Assembly: GCA_001302985.1 (NCBI GenBank)
Contig: LJNG01000003.1
Span: forward strand, 1-41,616
Length of the DNA: 41,616 nucleotides
Source of the DNA: Parcubacteria bacterium DG_74_3
GTDB taxonomy: Bacteria > Patescibacteriota > Minisyncoccia > Minisyncoccales > DG-74-3
Direction: 5' to 3'
Within the stretch, counting starts at the first letter, position 1. Every line of letters begins with the position of its first letter. Positions 7,954 through 16,013 of the stretch are shown here, in pieces. The position numbers and the translations under genes are program-made. The notes beneath the pieces are model-generated. The model saw only the letters and a program-made list of their open reading frames with translations. It made no database searches and was not told where the DNA came from.

Positions 7954-8424
7954 TTAGATTTTGTGCTTGATGAGATAAGTTAGGGCAGCAGCTAAAGCAT
8001 CAATTGCATCATCGGATTTAGAAATTTCTTCAAGATTTAGCAACTTCTCGATCTTTTTTTTAACCCTTTCCTTTTTTGCCCAGCCATAACCAGTTATTGT
8101 CATTTTTATCTCCATGGGCGTAAATTGATAAACCGGAATCTTCTTTTTAGCTGCAGTTAAAAGAATAACACCCTCTGCCTGACTGACCAGTAGAGCCGTT
8201 TTTAGGTTTTTCGCAAAAAAGACTTTTTCCATCGCCAGAATTTCAGGTTGCTGAAATTTAATTATTTTTGACAATGTATTATTAATAATTTTCAAACGCT
8301 CAGCCGCTGTTTGAGAAGGGCTGGTTCGAATGACGCCGCAATCCAGGCACTTCAAAGCCCTTGCTTTTTTTATTACACCATAGCCGGTTGCGGCTGTACC
8401 TGGGTCGATACCTAAAATGATCAT
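7954..8424 (-). CDS. ruvC: Crossover junction endodeoxyribonuclease RuvC
   Basis: A 156-aa Holliday-junction resolvase that, with RuvAB, cuts four-way junctions during recombinational repair. The RNase H-like active site is complete. The first Asp is in ILGIDPGTAATGYG (residue 6), the Glu is in LAMEKVFF (about 66), and the C-terminal acidic pair is in KSDDAIDALAAAL (about 138-142). Length is normal. It follows yebC after a 4-bp gap (yebC-ruvC is a common pairing), but ruvA and ruvB are not in the window. Confidence 0.96.
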   Translation of the reverse strand: MIILGIDPGTAATGYGVIKKARALKCLDCGVIRTSPSQTAAERLKIINNTLSKIIKFQQPEILAMEKVFFAKNLKTALLVSQAEGVILLTAAKKKIPVYQFTPMEIKMTITGYGWAKKERVKKKIEKLLNLEEISKSDDAIDALAAALTYLIKHKI

Positions 8425-8428
8425 AAGA

Positions 8429-9163
8429 CTAGTCTTTTAAGTTAGAATAAATTTCTTGGACCGCTTCGTTTTCATCTAAGGCTTCAAATAATTCTTCGGC
8501 AGCCTCCCTTTCTTTTTCACTCACTAAAACCTGTTCTTTAGCTACCCAATCCAGAGAGACCGATTCAATTTGGATTCCCTGCCGTTCAAGGTTTTCCCTT
8601 ACTCGTTCTAAACCCTGAATCTTAGTATAGACATCTAATAGGTCTTCATGCCAATAAAGATCTTCGGCCCCAGCTTCAATTACTTTTAAAGCTAACTCCT
8701 CCCTATTTTTCAGATTTGGGGGTTGAGCTTCGGGAATAATGCTTATTACTCCCTTTCTTTCAAAAAGCCATCTCACAGAACCTTCTCTAACTAATTTTCC
8801 ATTGTGTTCGCTTAAGGTTTTCTTTATTTCTCCTAAGGTTCGATTCTTATTATCAGTTAACCCTTCGATAATAATGGCTATTTTACCTGGGCCGTAAGCT
8901 TCGAATAGAAATCCCTGGAACTGGCCAGCCTCTAATTCTCCGATACCCCGCTTAATAGCTCTCTCGATATTTTCCCTTGGTAAATTTACTATTTTAGCTT
9001 TCTCAATTGCTAATTTAAGTTCTGGGTTGGCATCTGGATCTTCTCCTCCTTCTCGAACAGCAACCGAAATTAACTGAGCCATTTTCGAAAAGACCTTGCT
9101 TTTTTTAGCATCGGCTAGACCTTTTTTATGTTTTATTCTGTGCCAATGAGAGTGTCCTGACAT
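8429..9163 (-). CDS. YebC/PmpR family protein
   Basis: A 244-aa member of the YebC/TACO1 family. Members have been described both as transcriptional regulators (PmpR) and as translation factors that relieve ribosome stalling. The diagnostic N-terminus MSGHSHWHRIKHKK is present. It is followed by the ENIERAIKRG helix and the mid-region phrase FEAYGPGKIAIIIEGLTDN, and the acidic C-terminal domain is intact. It lies 4 bp before ruvC and 12 bp after the lamin-tail gene, so all three are likely co-transcribed on the minus strand. Confidence 0.95.
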   Translation of the reverse strand: MSGHSHWHRIKHKKGLADAKKSKVFSKMAQLISVAVREGGEDPDANPELKLAIEKAKIVNLPRENIERAIKRGIGELEAGQFQGFLFEAYGPGKIAIIIEGLTDNKNRTLGEIKKTLSEHNGKLVREGSVRWLFERKGVISIIPEAQPPNLKNREELALKVIEAGAEDLYWHEDLLDVYTKIQGLERVRENLERQGIQIESVSLDWVAKEQVLVSEKEREAAEELFEALDENEAVQEIYSNLKD

Positions 9164-9175
9164 ATCATCTTAATT

Positions 9176-10438
9176 TTATTCTATATTCTTTTTGATATCA
9201 ATTTTTTCCACTTTCTTTTTTAAAATAACGATACCGACAGAAGAAAGAATAGCTAGAGAAAAAGCAATAAGAAAAATAGAAAAGAAATTTTTAGGTTTGG
9301 GCACCTGCTCACTAATTGTTGCTAAGTTTTTTTGAACACCTGTTTCATGGCTGCCATTGTCCGGAAAAAACTCTCTTTCCTCAAGTTCTATTTCAGCTCC
9401 CGAAGCCGGTAAATCAGTAGTGTTGGCTGAGCCCGGGGTAAGGACAGAGCTCCAAATCCATTCAGCGTCTATTAAATTATAAGATTGCTCCGGGAAAGCC
9501 CTTTCATAATTAACCTCATCTAAAAGCTCTTTATTTGGGTTAAAAAGTCTTAAGCCGTCGCCACTATTATTTAAAGTAATTTTAGTGGTGGGTCGAGAGA
9601 GGACCAAAAAACTTTGGGGCGCGATTAAAGTTTCTTCAGAAAAAATATAGGTGTTAGTTCTTCCAACCACATCAACAATTTGCCAAGAATAGAGATTAAC
9701 CTCAAAATTATTTTGATTAAAAATTTCAATCCATTCTTCCTCTGCATCAGAACCAAGGGGAGAGGGTAAAAGCTCGTTGAACAGGACGCCTTCTGGATAG
9801 GTTTTGAGTTTTGTTGTCTGTTCAGGTTTCTGAGTTGGTTTTGATTCCGGGCTTTTTTCAACCAAGATTTCGTTTTGGAACCCAGGGGTTCCACCAATAT
9901 TTTTACTAGTTTGCCAATTTAAAGAAGAAGCTGTCAAGAAAGAGTTTTTTCTTTCCATTGTTCTCTTGTCAATATTGTCGCCAGCGAACCAGCCCTCGCT
10001 GCAGTCTATCCGGTCAACCAGATTATTCGTATCATCAAAAAGCCTTAAGTCTTCTCCATCATTGTTCAAAGAGCCTTTATAAACCTGGTCAGCTACTATG
10101 TTGGGCAAAGTGATATCGTCTGTTCTTTCCAAAAGAAAGAAACCATGAGCATAAATAGTCCCAGAAAAACTGATTTCTGGGGTTCCGTCTTGAGCCATCA
10201 ATCTCCAGCCAGAAAGATTAATGTCTGAAGGAGTGTTATTAAAAATTTCCATCCACTCATCGTTGTAAGAGATTCCCGTTCCCATCCAACTAATTTCATT
10301 AATAACAACATCAAGGAAATTAGCAGCTTGACCCAAAATAGGGAAAAAGAGGCCCAAAATAATTACGACCACTTCACACACCCTTACTTTTCTAATAGAA
10401 AAAGGGATAGAGGTTATGACCCTTGACAAATTTTCCAT
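9176..10438 (-). CDS. Secreted lamin-tail-domain (LTD) surface protein
   Basis: A 420-aa exported, membrane-anchored protein. An N-terminal signal segment (about residues 22-39, VVVIILGLFFPILGQA) precedes two lamin-tail-type Ig-like domains. The first begins VVINEISWMG and contains NDEWMEIFN; the second begins VLFNELLPSP and contains EEWIEIFNQ. The pattern INEI...EWIEI.N...NLSGW is typical of LTD repeats. A Pro/Lys/Thr-rich linker separates the two domains. Near the C-terminus a single hydrophobic helix (IFLIAFSLAILSSVGIVIL) followed by Lys-rich residues anchors it. LTD proteins of this kind are common on CPR cell surfaces; the ligand is unknown. It is probably first in a unit with yebC and ruvC. 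Confidence 0.85.
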   Translation of the reverse strand: MENLSRVITSIPFSIRKVRVCEVVVIILGLFFPILGQAANFLDVVINEISWMGTGISYNDEWMEIFNNTPSDINLSGWRLMAQDGTPEISFSGTIYAHGFFLLERTDDITLPNIVADQVYKGSLNNDGEDLRLFDDTNNLVDRIDCSEGWFAGDNIDKRTMERKNSFLTASSLNWQTSKNIGGTPGFQNEILVEKSPESKPTQKPEQTTKLKTYPEGVLFNELLPSPLGSDAEEEWIEIFNQNNFEVNLYSWQIVDVVGRTNTYIFSEETLIAPQSFLVLSRPTTKITLNNSGDGLRLFNPNKELLDEVNYERAFPEQSYNLIDAEWIWSSVLTPGSANTTDLPASGAEIELEEREFFPDNGSHETGVQKNLATISEQVPKPKNFFSIFLIAFSLAILSSVGIVILKKKVEKIDIKKNIE

Positions 10439-10451
10439 AATATATTACAAT
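10423..10451 (+). promoter_or_regulatory. Sigma70-type promoter for the small RNA at 10459
   Basis: TTGACA (10423-10428) and TACAAT (10446-10451) with exactly 17 bp between them, on the plus strand. It points into the structured RNA and away from the lamin-tail gene, whose start codon it overlaps. Confidence 0.75.
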
Positions 10452-10458
10452 AATAATA

Positions 10459-10587
10459 CTGCCCCAGGGCTGGGGAAGAGGAATTTCTCTAAGATGGATA
10501 GTTTGGCTTTAGCTAGGCTAATCCTCGGGGAAATTCTGAACTTTGCGTTCCCAATACCTAAGTTAACCCAGCCCTGGGGCTTTTTTT
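10459..10587 (+). ncRNA. Unidentified structured small RNA with built-in terminator
   Basis: A plus-strand unit of about 125 nt between two minus-strand genes. Its ends pair perfectly over 14 bp: GCCCCAGGGCTGGG at 10461-10474 with CCCAGCCCTGGGGC at 10567-10580. Seven T's follow immediately (10581-10587). Inside, GAATTTC (10481-10487) pairs with GAAATTC (10530-10536), enclosing a hairpin closed by GGAT/ATCC (10496-10499 and 10521-10524). The result is a rod-like RNA. A TTGACA-17-TACAAT promoter ends 8 bp upstream. No open reading frame of note is present. The SRP RNA tetraloop motif, tmRNA and RNase P signatures are absent. A 6S-like role is conceivable from the rod shape but unproven. Confidence 0.75.
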
Positions 10588-11932
10588 ATTGACCGATTAC
10601 TCTTTCTAATTCTTCAATTGTAGTAATGCCTTCTAAGACCTTAATTAATCCGTCTTGATACATTGGCACCATTTTCTTTTTAATTGCCTTTTCTCTTAAG
10701 GTAGCTATTGAGGGTGAAGTCGATATAAATTTTTCCATTTCATCATCGATTAAAAAAGTTTCAAAAATTCCAGTTCTGCCATTATAACCTGTTAAATTGC
10801 AGCCTCTACAACCCTTGGCCTTGGGAATTTTAAGATCTGGTTCTAACTTGGGAATTTGAATTTCGCTTGGAATATTTTTAAGATTTTCTCTTATCTTTTT
10901 CAGCTCAGTACTGCTTACTTTTTCCAATCTGGAGCACTTTAGGCAAACCTTTCTAACCAATCTTTGGGCGATAACTAAGTTTATGGCCGGAGCAATATTA
11001 ATTGGTTTTTCTCCCAGAGCCTGCAATCTCGCAACAGTGCCCGCAGCATCATTTGTATGCAAAGTGGTAAAGACCAGATGTCCGGTTAAGGATGCCTGGA
11101 GGGCAGTCCGGGCAGTCTCTAAATCTCTGACCTCTCCCACCAAAACCACATCAGGGTCTTGGCGCATAATGGATTTTAAACCATTAGCAAAATCATAACC
11201 CTTTTTGGGATTAACCTGGGTTTGAGAAATCCCTCCCAGATGATATTCAATCGGGTCTTCAATAGTAATAATTTTTATTTCTGGTCTTTGAATTTTCGTT
11301 AAAAAGGCATAAAGGGTAGTGGTTTTACCAGAGCCCGTGGGACCCGTCACAATAATCATGCCGTTGGGTCTTTTTATCTCTTTACTAAAAAGTTGGAGGA
11401 GATCTTGCCTAAGCCCCAAAGCCTCCATGTCAATTAAATTTTTTGGGTCTAAAATTCTGAGCACAATTGACTCTCCAAACTCTGCGGGCAAGGTTGAGAC
11501 CCTAATTTCAATTGGATTTTCTCCAAACAAAAATGAAAAACGGCCATCTTGTGGCCGGTCGGTAATATTCAATTTAATGCCAGAAAGGAGTTTTATTCGA
11601 TTAAGAAATCTCTGGTATGCTTCTAAATTGAAACTTAAAACGTCCTGCAAAAGGCCATCAATTCGTATTCTCAATCTGACCAGATCTTCTTTTGGCTCAA
11701 TGTGGATATCAGAAGCACCAAGGACCACTGCTCCGCCCAGGGCAGTTTCTAGAATTTCAGTAATGCTTTTTACCAAAGAGGCTGTTATTTTGGTTTTGAA
11801 ATCAGAAATATTTTTAACTTCTTTCTTAATAATCTGAAGCTGGGCTGTGGGAAGTTTAATTTCACCGGTAATTCTTTGACCACGCTCAGGATCGTGAGCT
11901 TCCTGAATTATTTTTTTTGAAACTTCTTCCAT
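10586..11932 (-). CDS. PilB/GspE-type secretion or pilus ATPase
   Basis: A 448-aa hexameric AAA-like ATPase of the type II/IV secretion family, probably powering type IV pilus assembly at the membrane base. It has Walker A GPTGSGKTTTLY (about 195-206), Asp-box and Walker B regions (PDVVLVGEVRD about 257-267), a His box around FTTLHTNDA, and the tetracysteine zinc motif (CLKC near 333, CRGC near 375) found in PilB/GspE but not PilT. It is shorter than typical PilB (about 560 aa) because the N-terminal MshEN/N1 region is missing or reduced. No other pilus gene adjoins it. The stop lies at the edge of the small RNA terminator. Confidence 0.9.
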   Translation of the reverse strand: MEEVSKKIIQEAHDPERGQRITGEIKLPTAQLQIIKKEVKNISDFKTKITASLVKSITEILETALGGAVVLGASDIHIEPKEDLVRLRIRIDGLLQDVLSFNLEAYQRFLNRIKLLSGIKLNITDRPQDGRFSFLFGENPIEIRVSTLPAEFGESIVLRILDPKNLIDMEALGLRQDLLQLFSKEIKRPNGMIIVTGPTGSGKTTTLYAFLTKIQRPEIKIITIEDPIEYHLGGISQTQVNPKKGYDFANGLKSIMRQDPDVVLVGEVRDLETARTALQASLTGHLVFTTLHTNDAAGTVARLQALGEKPINIAPAINLVIAQRLVRKVCLKCSRLEKVSSTELKKIRENLKNIPSEIQIPKLEPDLKIPKAKGCRGCNLTGYNGRTGIFETFLIDDEMEKFISTSPSIATLREKAIKKKMVPMYQDGLIKVLEGITTIEELERVIGQ

Positions 11933-12072
11933 TAAGGTTTACAATTTAATAGGGTTCCTCAATTTCTAAAAGCTTAGATGAATTTTTAAAGAAAGTCAAT
12001 TCTTTTGTAAGCCCAGGATTGGGCATTCGACTGAGCCTAGTCGAAGTTTTATTGAGGACGCCAAAACATCAA
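11933..12072. repeat. Divergent intergenic region with two adjacent hairpins
   Basis: The 140-bp spacer between pilB-like and tsaE holds two neighbouring inverted repeats. The first is GCCCA-GGAT-TGGGC at 12011-12024. The second is TTCGACT-GAGCCT-AGTCGAA at 12026-12045. They lie in the tsaE leader or promoter area. No T-run follows, so they do not look like terminators. They may be a mobile palindromic repeat or a regulatory fold. Confidence 0.5.
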
Positions 12073-12534
12073 ATGAAGTTAAAATATTTTACCAATACTC
12101 CCGCCCAAACAAAAAAGCTGGGAAGGATTTTAGCCGAAGAAATTTTAAAAACACCCCCCATCAAAAAAGCCTTTGTTCTTGCTCTTGAGGGAGATTTAGG
12201 AGGGGGCAAAACCACCTTTTTACAAGGCTTTGCCAAGGGTCTTAAAATTAAAGAAAAAATCTTGAGCCCCACTTTTGTTTTGATGAAGAAATTCCGAATT
12301 CCGAAATCCAATTTCCAGAATTTTTATCATATTGATTGTTATAGGATAGCAAAAGTAAAGGAAATTTTGAATTTAGGATTTCAAACCATTATTTCCAATC
12401 CAAAAAACATTATTGCAATTGAGTGGGCAGACCGAATTAAAAAACTATTACCTAAAAATATCAGCAATTTAAGATTTATCTTCTTGAATAAAAAAGAAAG
12501 GGAAATTGTGTTACAATTTAAAAATGGAAAGTAA
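12073..12534 (+). CDS. tsaE: tRNA threonylcarbamoyladenosine biosynthesis protein TsaE
   Basis: A 153-aa P-loop ATPase of the TsaBDE complex that makes t6A37 on ANN-decoding tRNAs. Walker A is GDLGGGKTTF (about 38-47), followed by the family phrase SPTFVLMK and then HIDCYRI. Later IAIEWADRI matches the usual EWxxR region. The open frame extends upstream to a TTG at 12019, but that part would encode the hairpin repeat, so ATG 12073 is chosen. A short repeat-like stretch (12290-12309, AATTCCGAATTCCGAAATCC) encodes a small extra loop FRIPKSNF between the SPTF and HIDCYR motifs. The 3' end overlaps the exonuclease gene by 11 bp. Confidence 0.9.
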   Translation: MKLKYFTNTPAQTKKLGRILAEEILKTPPIKKAFVLALEGDLGGGKTTFLQGFAKGLKIKEKILSPTFVLMKKFRIPKSNFQNFYHIDCYRIAKVKEILNLGFQTIISNPKNIIAIEWADRIKKLLPKNISNLRFIFLNKKEREIVLQFKNGK

Positions 12535-13480
12535 AGAAAAGCGTTTTATTATTATAGACAGCAACTCCATAATTCATCGTGCTTTCCACGCTCTCCCTCC
12601 CCTAACTACTAAAAAAGGAGAATTGGTAAATGCAACATACGGTTTTTTATTGGTTTTTTTTAAAATAATTAGAGAGCTGCAACCCGAATTCGTTGCAGCT
12701 GTTTTTGATTATCCTGGTTCCACCTTCCGTCATAAAAAATTTAAAGAATATAAAGCAACAAGACCTCCCGTTCCCAAAGAATTATATCAACAAATACCCC
12801 AGATAAAAGAGATTTTAAAACTTTTCAGGGTCCCAATTTTTGAAAAAGAGGGGTTTGAAGCCGACGATATTATTGGGACAATTGCCAGTTTAGCACCCAA
12901 AAAACAAATAATACCCAAAATCGAAAACGTGATTTTATCGGGGGACCTCGACACCTTGCAACTAATTAACCCTCAAACCAAAGTTTATGCTTTAAGAAAG
13001 GGGGTAAAAGATACTGTTTTATATGATGAAAAACGAGTTAGTGAAAAATATCAGGGATTAAAACCGGGCCAACTCGATGATTTTAGAGCTCTCCGGGGCG
13101 ACCCTTCTGATAACATTCCAGGGGTTAAAGGTATCGGAGAGAAAACTGCCATTAATTTATTAAAAGAATTTGGCTCACTTGAGCAACTTTTTAAGGAACT
13201 AGAAATAGAAAGCCAAAAAGCAACAAAAATTAAGCTCAAAACAAGAGAATTATTAATTCAACAAAAAGAACAAGCGTTTTTGAGCAAAGCCTTAGCTGAG
13301 ATAGAGAGGAACGTTCCTTTTGATTTTAAGCTAAAAGATTGTCATTGGGGAGAATTTAATAAAGAAAAAATAATAGATATTTTGGAAAAATTTGAATTCC
13401 AAACCCTAATTAAAAGATTGCCGGAAATGAAAAAACCAGAACCAAAGAACCTCATGGGTGAGAATCTAAGATTATGGTAG
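12524..13480 (+). CDS. Stand-alone 5'-3' exonuclease (PolA N-terminal domain-like)
   Basis: A 318-aa FEN-family nuclease corresponding to the 5'-3' exonuclease domain of DNA polymerase I, used to remove RNA primers and flaps. Metal-binding acidic motifs are present: IIIDSNSIIHRAFHA at the N-terminus, GFEADDIIG (about 113) and SGDLDTLQL (about 140). The helix-three-turn-helix with GDPSDNIPGVKGIGEKTA (about 190-207) follows. The gene stops shortly after the exonuclease region, so no 3'-5' exonuclease or polymerase domain is attached. Start ATG 12524 is preferred over an upstream TTG. It overlaps tsaE. Confidence 0.9.
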   Translation: MESKEKRFIIIDSNSIIHRAFHALPPLTTKKGELVNATYGFLLVFFKIIRELQPEFVAAVFDYPGSTFRHKKFKEYKATRPPVPKELYQQIPQIKEILKLFRVPIFEKEGFEADDIIGTIASLAPKKQIIPKIENVILSGDLDTLQLINPQTKVYALRKGVKDTVLYDEKRVSEKYQGLKPGQLDDFRALRGDPSDNIPGVKGIGEKTAINLLKEFGSLEQLFKELEIESQKATKIKLKTRELLIQQKEQAFLSKALAEIERNVPFDFKLKDCHWGEFNKEKIIDILEKFEFQTLIKRLPEMKKPEPKNLMGENLRLW

Positions 13481-13490
13481 CAGAAAAAAA

Positions 13491-14366
13491 ATGATAAAAT
13501 TAAATAAAGCTTCAAAAACCATGGAAAAGGAAACAAAAATATCGCTCGAAGAATTCGAGATTTTCAAGAGCGAAAAAGAAAAACCCCTATTGATATGGGC
13601 GTTTATTGGTGATTCTTTTTTTTTGATTGCTACTTTCATAGTTCAATTTGTCTATCAGGAAATTTTCCAAACAGGGATTCTTAGCTGGAAGAACTATTTT
13701 ATTTTAGTCGCTGGCAATCTGCTTTTATTTTTCGGTGTGTTTTTTCTCTGGAGAAAAGGCCACAAGACTTGGCTTTGGAAATATGTATTTGTGATTTTTG
13801 GCATTATTCTTTTGACAACCTGGATTTATCTGACTGACCCTAAATACACCAGAACTATGTTTACCCCCATCTTACTTGTAATAGCTTTATCTGGAGGTCT
13901 TTTTTATGAAATTAACCTAGCTATTCTGGCTACCCTGATTGGGGGAATTGCTTATAGTTTTATACTCTTGCATTATTCTCATCTTGGTTCTCTACCCCCT
14001 CCTTATGAGATTTATTTAACTTTTTTATTCTTTATTTTAACTCTTTTGTTTACCTTTGTGACGGTTAAGCGTACTAAAATATATTTGATTGAACTCCTCG
14101 AAAAACGCCGAGAACTTGAAGAAGCCAAATCAGTCCTCGAAGTCAAGGTTGAAGCCCGAACCAAAGAACTCAGAGAATTAACCCAGGGCTTAGAAGGAAA
14201 GATCAAAGCCAGAACCAAAGAACTTCAAGAAAGAGTCAATCAATTAGAAAGGTTCCAAAAACTCACTATAGGTAGAGAATTAAAGATGGTAGAATTGAAA
14301 AAAGAGATTGAAAAATTAAAGGAAGAACTGGAAAAATACTTGAGAGCCCCGGGTGGCTCTCTCTAA
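13491..14366 (+). CDS. Polytopic membrane sensor with coiled coil, no kinase domain
   Basis: A 291-aa protein with about six membrane helices between residues 35 and 195. A long cytoplasmic coiled coil (about 200-285) follows, made of Glu/Lys/Leu heptads with the phrase ARTKEL repeated and the stretch QKLTIGRELKM. These linkers are typical of histidine kinases just before their PAS or HisKA domains, yet the protein ends there. The next gene, 5 bp on, encodes PAS, HisKA and ATPase domains. I infer that the two together form a split sensor kinase. ATG 13491 or the internal ATG 13521 could be the start. The ligand or signal is unknown. Confidence 0.7.
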   Translation: MIKLNKASKTMEKETKISLEEFEIFKSEKEKPLLIWAFIGDSFFLIATFIVQFVYQEIFQTGILSWKNYFILVAGNLLLFFGVFFLWRKGHKTWLWKYVFVIFGIILLTTWIYLTDPKYTRTMFTPILLVIALSGGLFYEINLAILATLIGGIAYSFILLHYSHLGSLPPPYEIYLTFLFFILTLLFTFVTVKRTKIYLIELLEKRRELEEAKSVLEVKVEARTKELRELTQGLEGKIKARTKELQERVNQLERFQKLTIGRELKMVELKKEIEKLKEELEKYLRAPGGSL

Positions 14367-14371
14367 AAATA

Positions 14372-15583
14372 ATGAATAAAGAACCAGGAAAAAAAGAAGA
14401 TAGGTTTTTAGAATCTCTTCCACCAAAAACAGGTAGAGAAGAGGAGTTCGGTAAGAGTGCCGAAGCCCTACTTAATATGCTTGAAGATGTCGAGGTATCC
14501 CGAGAAAGAGCTGAAGAAGAAAGAGATAAAACCTTAGCAATTCTTAATAACCTTACCGAAGGCGTCTTGGTTTTTGATGAAGAAAACAAACTGGCAATGA
14601 TTAATCCCCAAGCAAGAGATTTTTTAGAAATAGAAAAAGAAGAACTCTTCGGAAAATCAACCCTAGAACTTTTTCAAATCTCCAGACTAGAGCCCCTAAT
14701 GAAATTTTTAGGAACCGAAATAAGGGGTCTTTTTAGAAAAGAAATAAAACTCAGAGAAAATTTAATCTTAGAAGTGTCCACTATTCCTTTGGTAAAAGAA
14801 GAAAGAACCCTGGGAAAGATAGTTACTTTACATGATATAACTAGGGAAAAAGCAATTGAGAAAATGAAAACAGAATTTGTCTCTATAGCCGCTCATCAAT
14901 TAAGGACTCCTTTGTCAGCAATTAAATGGACCTTGAGAATGATTTTGGATGGAGATTTAGGAAAAATAACCGAATTTCAAAAAGAATTTATTGAAAAGAC
15001 ATATGCCTCAAACGAAAGAATGATTAACCTAATTAATGACCTTTTGAACGTCACCAGAATTGAAGAGGGGAGATATCTTTATAAACCAACCCCAACTGAT
15101 ATTGAACCAATTATAGAATTTGTAGTGGGTTCTTACAGAGAAGAAGCCGAAAGAAAAGAACTTAAGCTTGGAATTAAAAAACCCACTAGAAAAACCCCCA
15201 AAATAATGGCTGACGTTGAAAAAATCAGATTAGCTATTCAAAACATTTTAGACAACGCTATTAGATATACTAAACCCAAGGGTCAGGTAACGCTATCGTT
15301 AGATTACGATAAAAAATCACATCAAATAAAGATTTCAATTAAAGACACGGGTGTGGGTATTCCTAAAGACCAGAAAACAAGGGTCTTTACTAAGTTTTTT
15401 CGGGGTGCCAATGTAATGAGAATGGAAACGGAGGGATCCGGCCTGGGTCTTTTCATTACTAAAAATATTATTGAAGCCCATGGAGGAGAAATCTGGTTTG
15501 AGTCAGAAGAAGGAAAGGGCACAACTTTTTATTTTACCCTCCCCGCCAAAAAAGAATTCGAAAGATTTATTGAGGGCTTCTGA
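14372..15583 (+). CDS. Cytoplasmic PAS-domain histidine kinase
   Basis: A 403-aa kinase. Layout: N-terminal coiled coil (about 15-50), PAS domain (about 50-155, ILNNLTEGVLVFDEE), HisKA with the phospho-accepting His in AAHQLRTPLS (about 172-181), and an HATPase_c domain with N-box QNILDNAIRY (about 290), G1 DTGVGIP (about 324) and G2 GSGLGLF (about 356). There is no membrane segment, so membrane sensing must come from a partner, most likely the protein encoded 5 bp upstream. The two receiver-only proteins at 17359 and 17779 are the obvious phosphotransfer targets. It heads the unusual membrane/V4R island. Confidence 0.92.
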   Translation: MNKEPGKKEDRFLESLPPKTGREEEFGKSAEALLNMLEDVEVSRERAEEERDKTLAILNNLTEGVLVFDEENKLAMINPQARDFLEIEKEELFGKSTLELFQISRLEPLMKFLGTEIRGLFRKEIKLRENLILEVSTIPLVKEERTLGKIVTLHDITREKAIEKMKTEFVSIAAHQLRTPLSAIKWTLRMILDGDLGKITEFQKEFIEKTYASNERMINLINDLLNVTRIEEGRYLYKPTPTDIEPIIEFVVGSYREEAERKELKLGIKKPTRKTPKIMADVEKIRLAIQNILDNAIRYTKPKGQVTLSLDYDKKSHQIKISIKDTGVGIPKDQKTRVFTKFFRGANVMRMETEGSGLGLFITKNIIEAHGGEIWFESEEGKGTTFYFTLPAKKEFERFIEGF

Positions 15584-15719
15584 ATTCCATTTAAAAATAA
15601 TTTATTTTGTTTTCTATAAATCAAGAATATTACGAAAATTACAGCTTTACCTTTACTTTTTTTATACCGACGGTTACAAAGATAAATCCCGGAACTTCTT
15701 GAGTTATTGAGCAAAAACC
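15584..15719. other. Intergenic region upstream of the small membrane proteins
   Basis: A 136-bp AT-rich spacer after the kinase gene. No clear hairpin terminator, promoter pair or small ORF is evident to me. Confidence 0.3.
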
Positions 15720-15962
15720 GTGAAAGACCATTTATTTCTTTTAAGTATCTTTTTTGTTATAATAAATATAATCCAAACTCGACTGATAGCATCGTATAAT
15801 CTTTTGGTTAGAGGAGGAATAATGGTTGCGCTAATGGAAATTATTGAGGCACCCCTGATAATCTATCTGCTTTTAAGGGGAGGGGTTGATATTTTCTTTC
15901 TGGTAGTGGTTACTGAAATAACCCAATGGTTGATTATTGCACACTTGGCAACAAAAAGTTAA
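15720..15962 (+). CDS. Small membrane protein, ExxE paralogue A
   Basis: An 80-aa protein with about three hydrophobic segments if started at GTG 15720. ATG 15822, preceded by a strong GAGGAGG Shine-Dalgarno, would give only 46 aa. The longer form is favoured for content because LVRGGIMVALMEIIEAPL lines up with ILRGVFITAIAEIGEML in the 16014 protein, including the Arg-Gly and the ExxE pair in the helix. The Shine-Dalgarno favours the short form, so the start is unresolved. Family not recognised. It sits between the histidine kinase and two larger relatives. Confidence 0.55.
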   Translation: MKDHLFLLSIFFVIINIIQTRLIASYNLLVRGGIMVALMEIIEAPLIIYLLLRGGVDIFFLVVVTEITQWLIIAHLATKS

Positions 15963-16013
15963 AATTAATTAATCCATCAAAGGTCGAAAATACTTAAAAA
16001 TATTATTTAGAAA

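Noticed and set aside
10459-10587. SRP 4.5S RNA or tmRNA identity
   Set aside because: The SRP core (GGAA tetraloop with GGAAGCAGC) is missing, and there is no tRNA-like domain or tag frame.
12019-12072. TTG start extending tsaE by 18 residues
   Set aside because: The extra codons run through the hairpin repeat and match nothing in TsaE.
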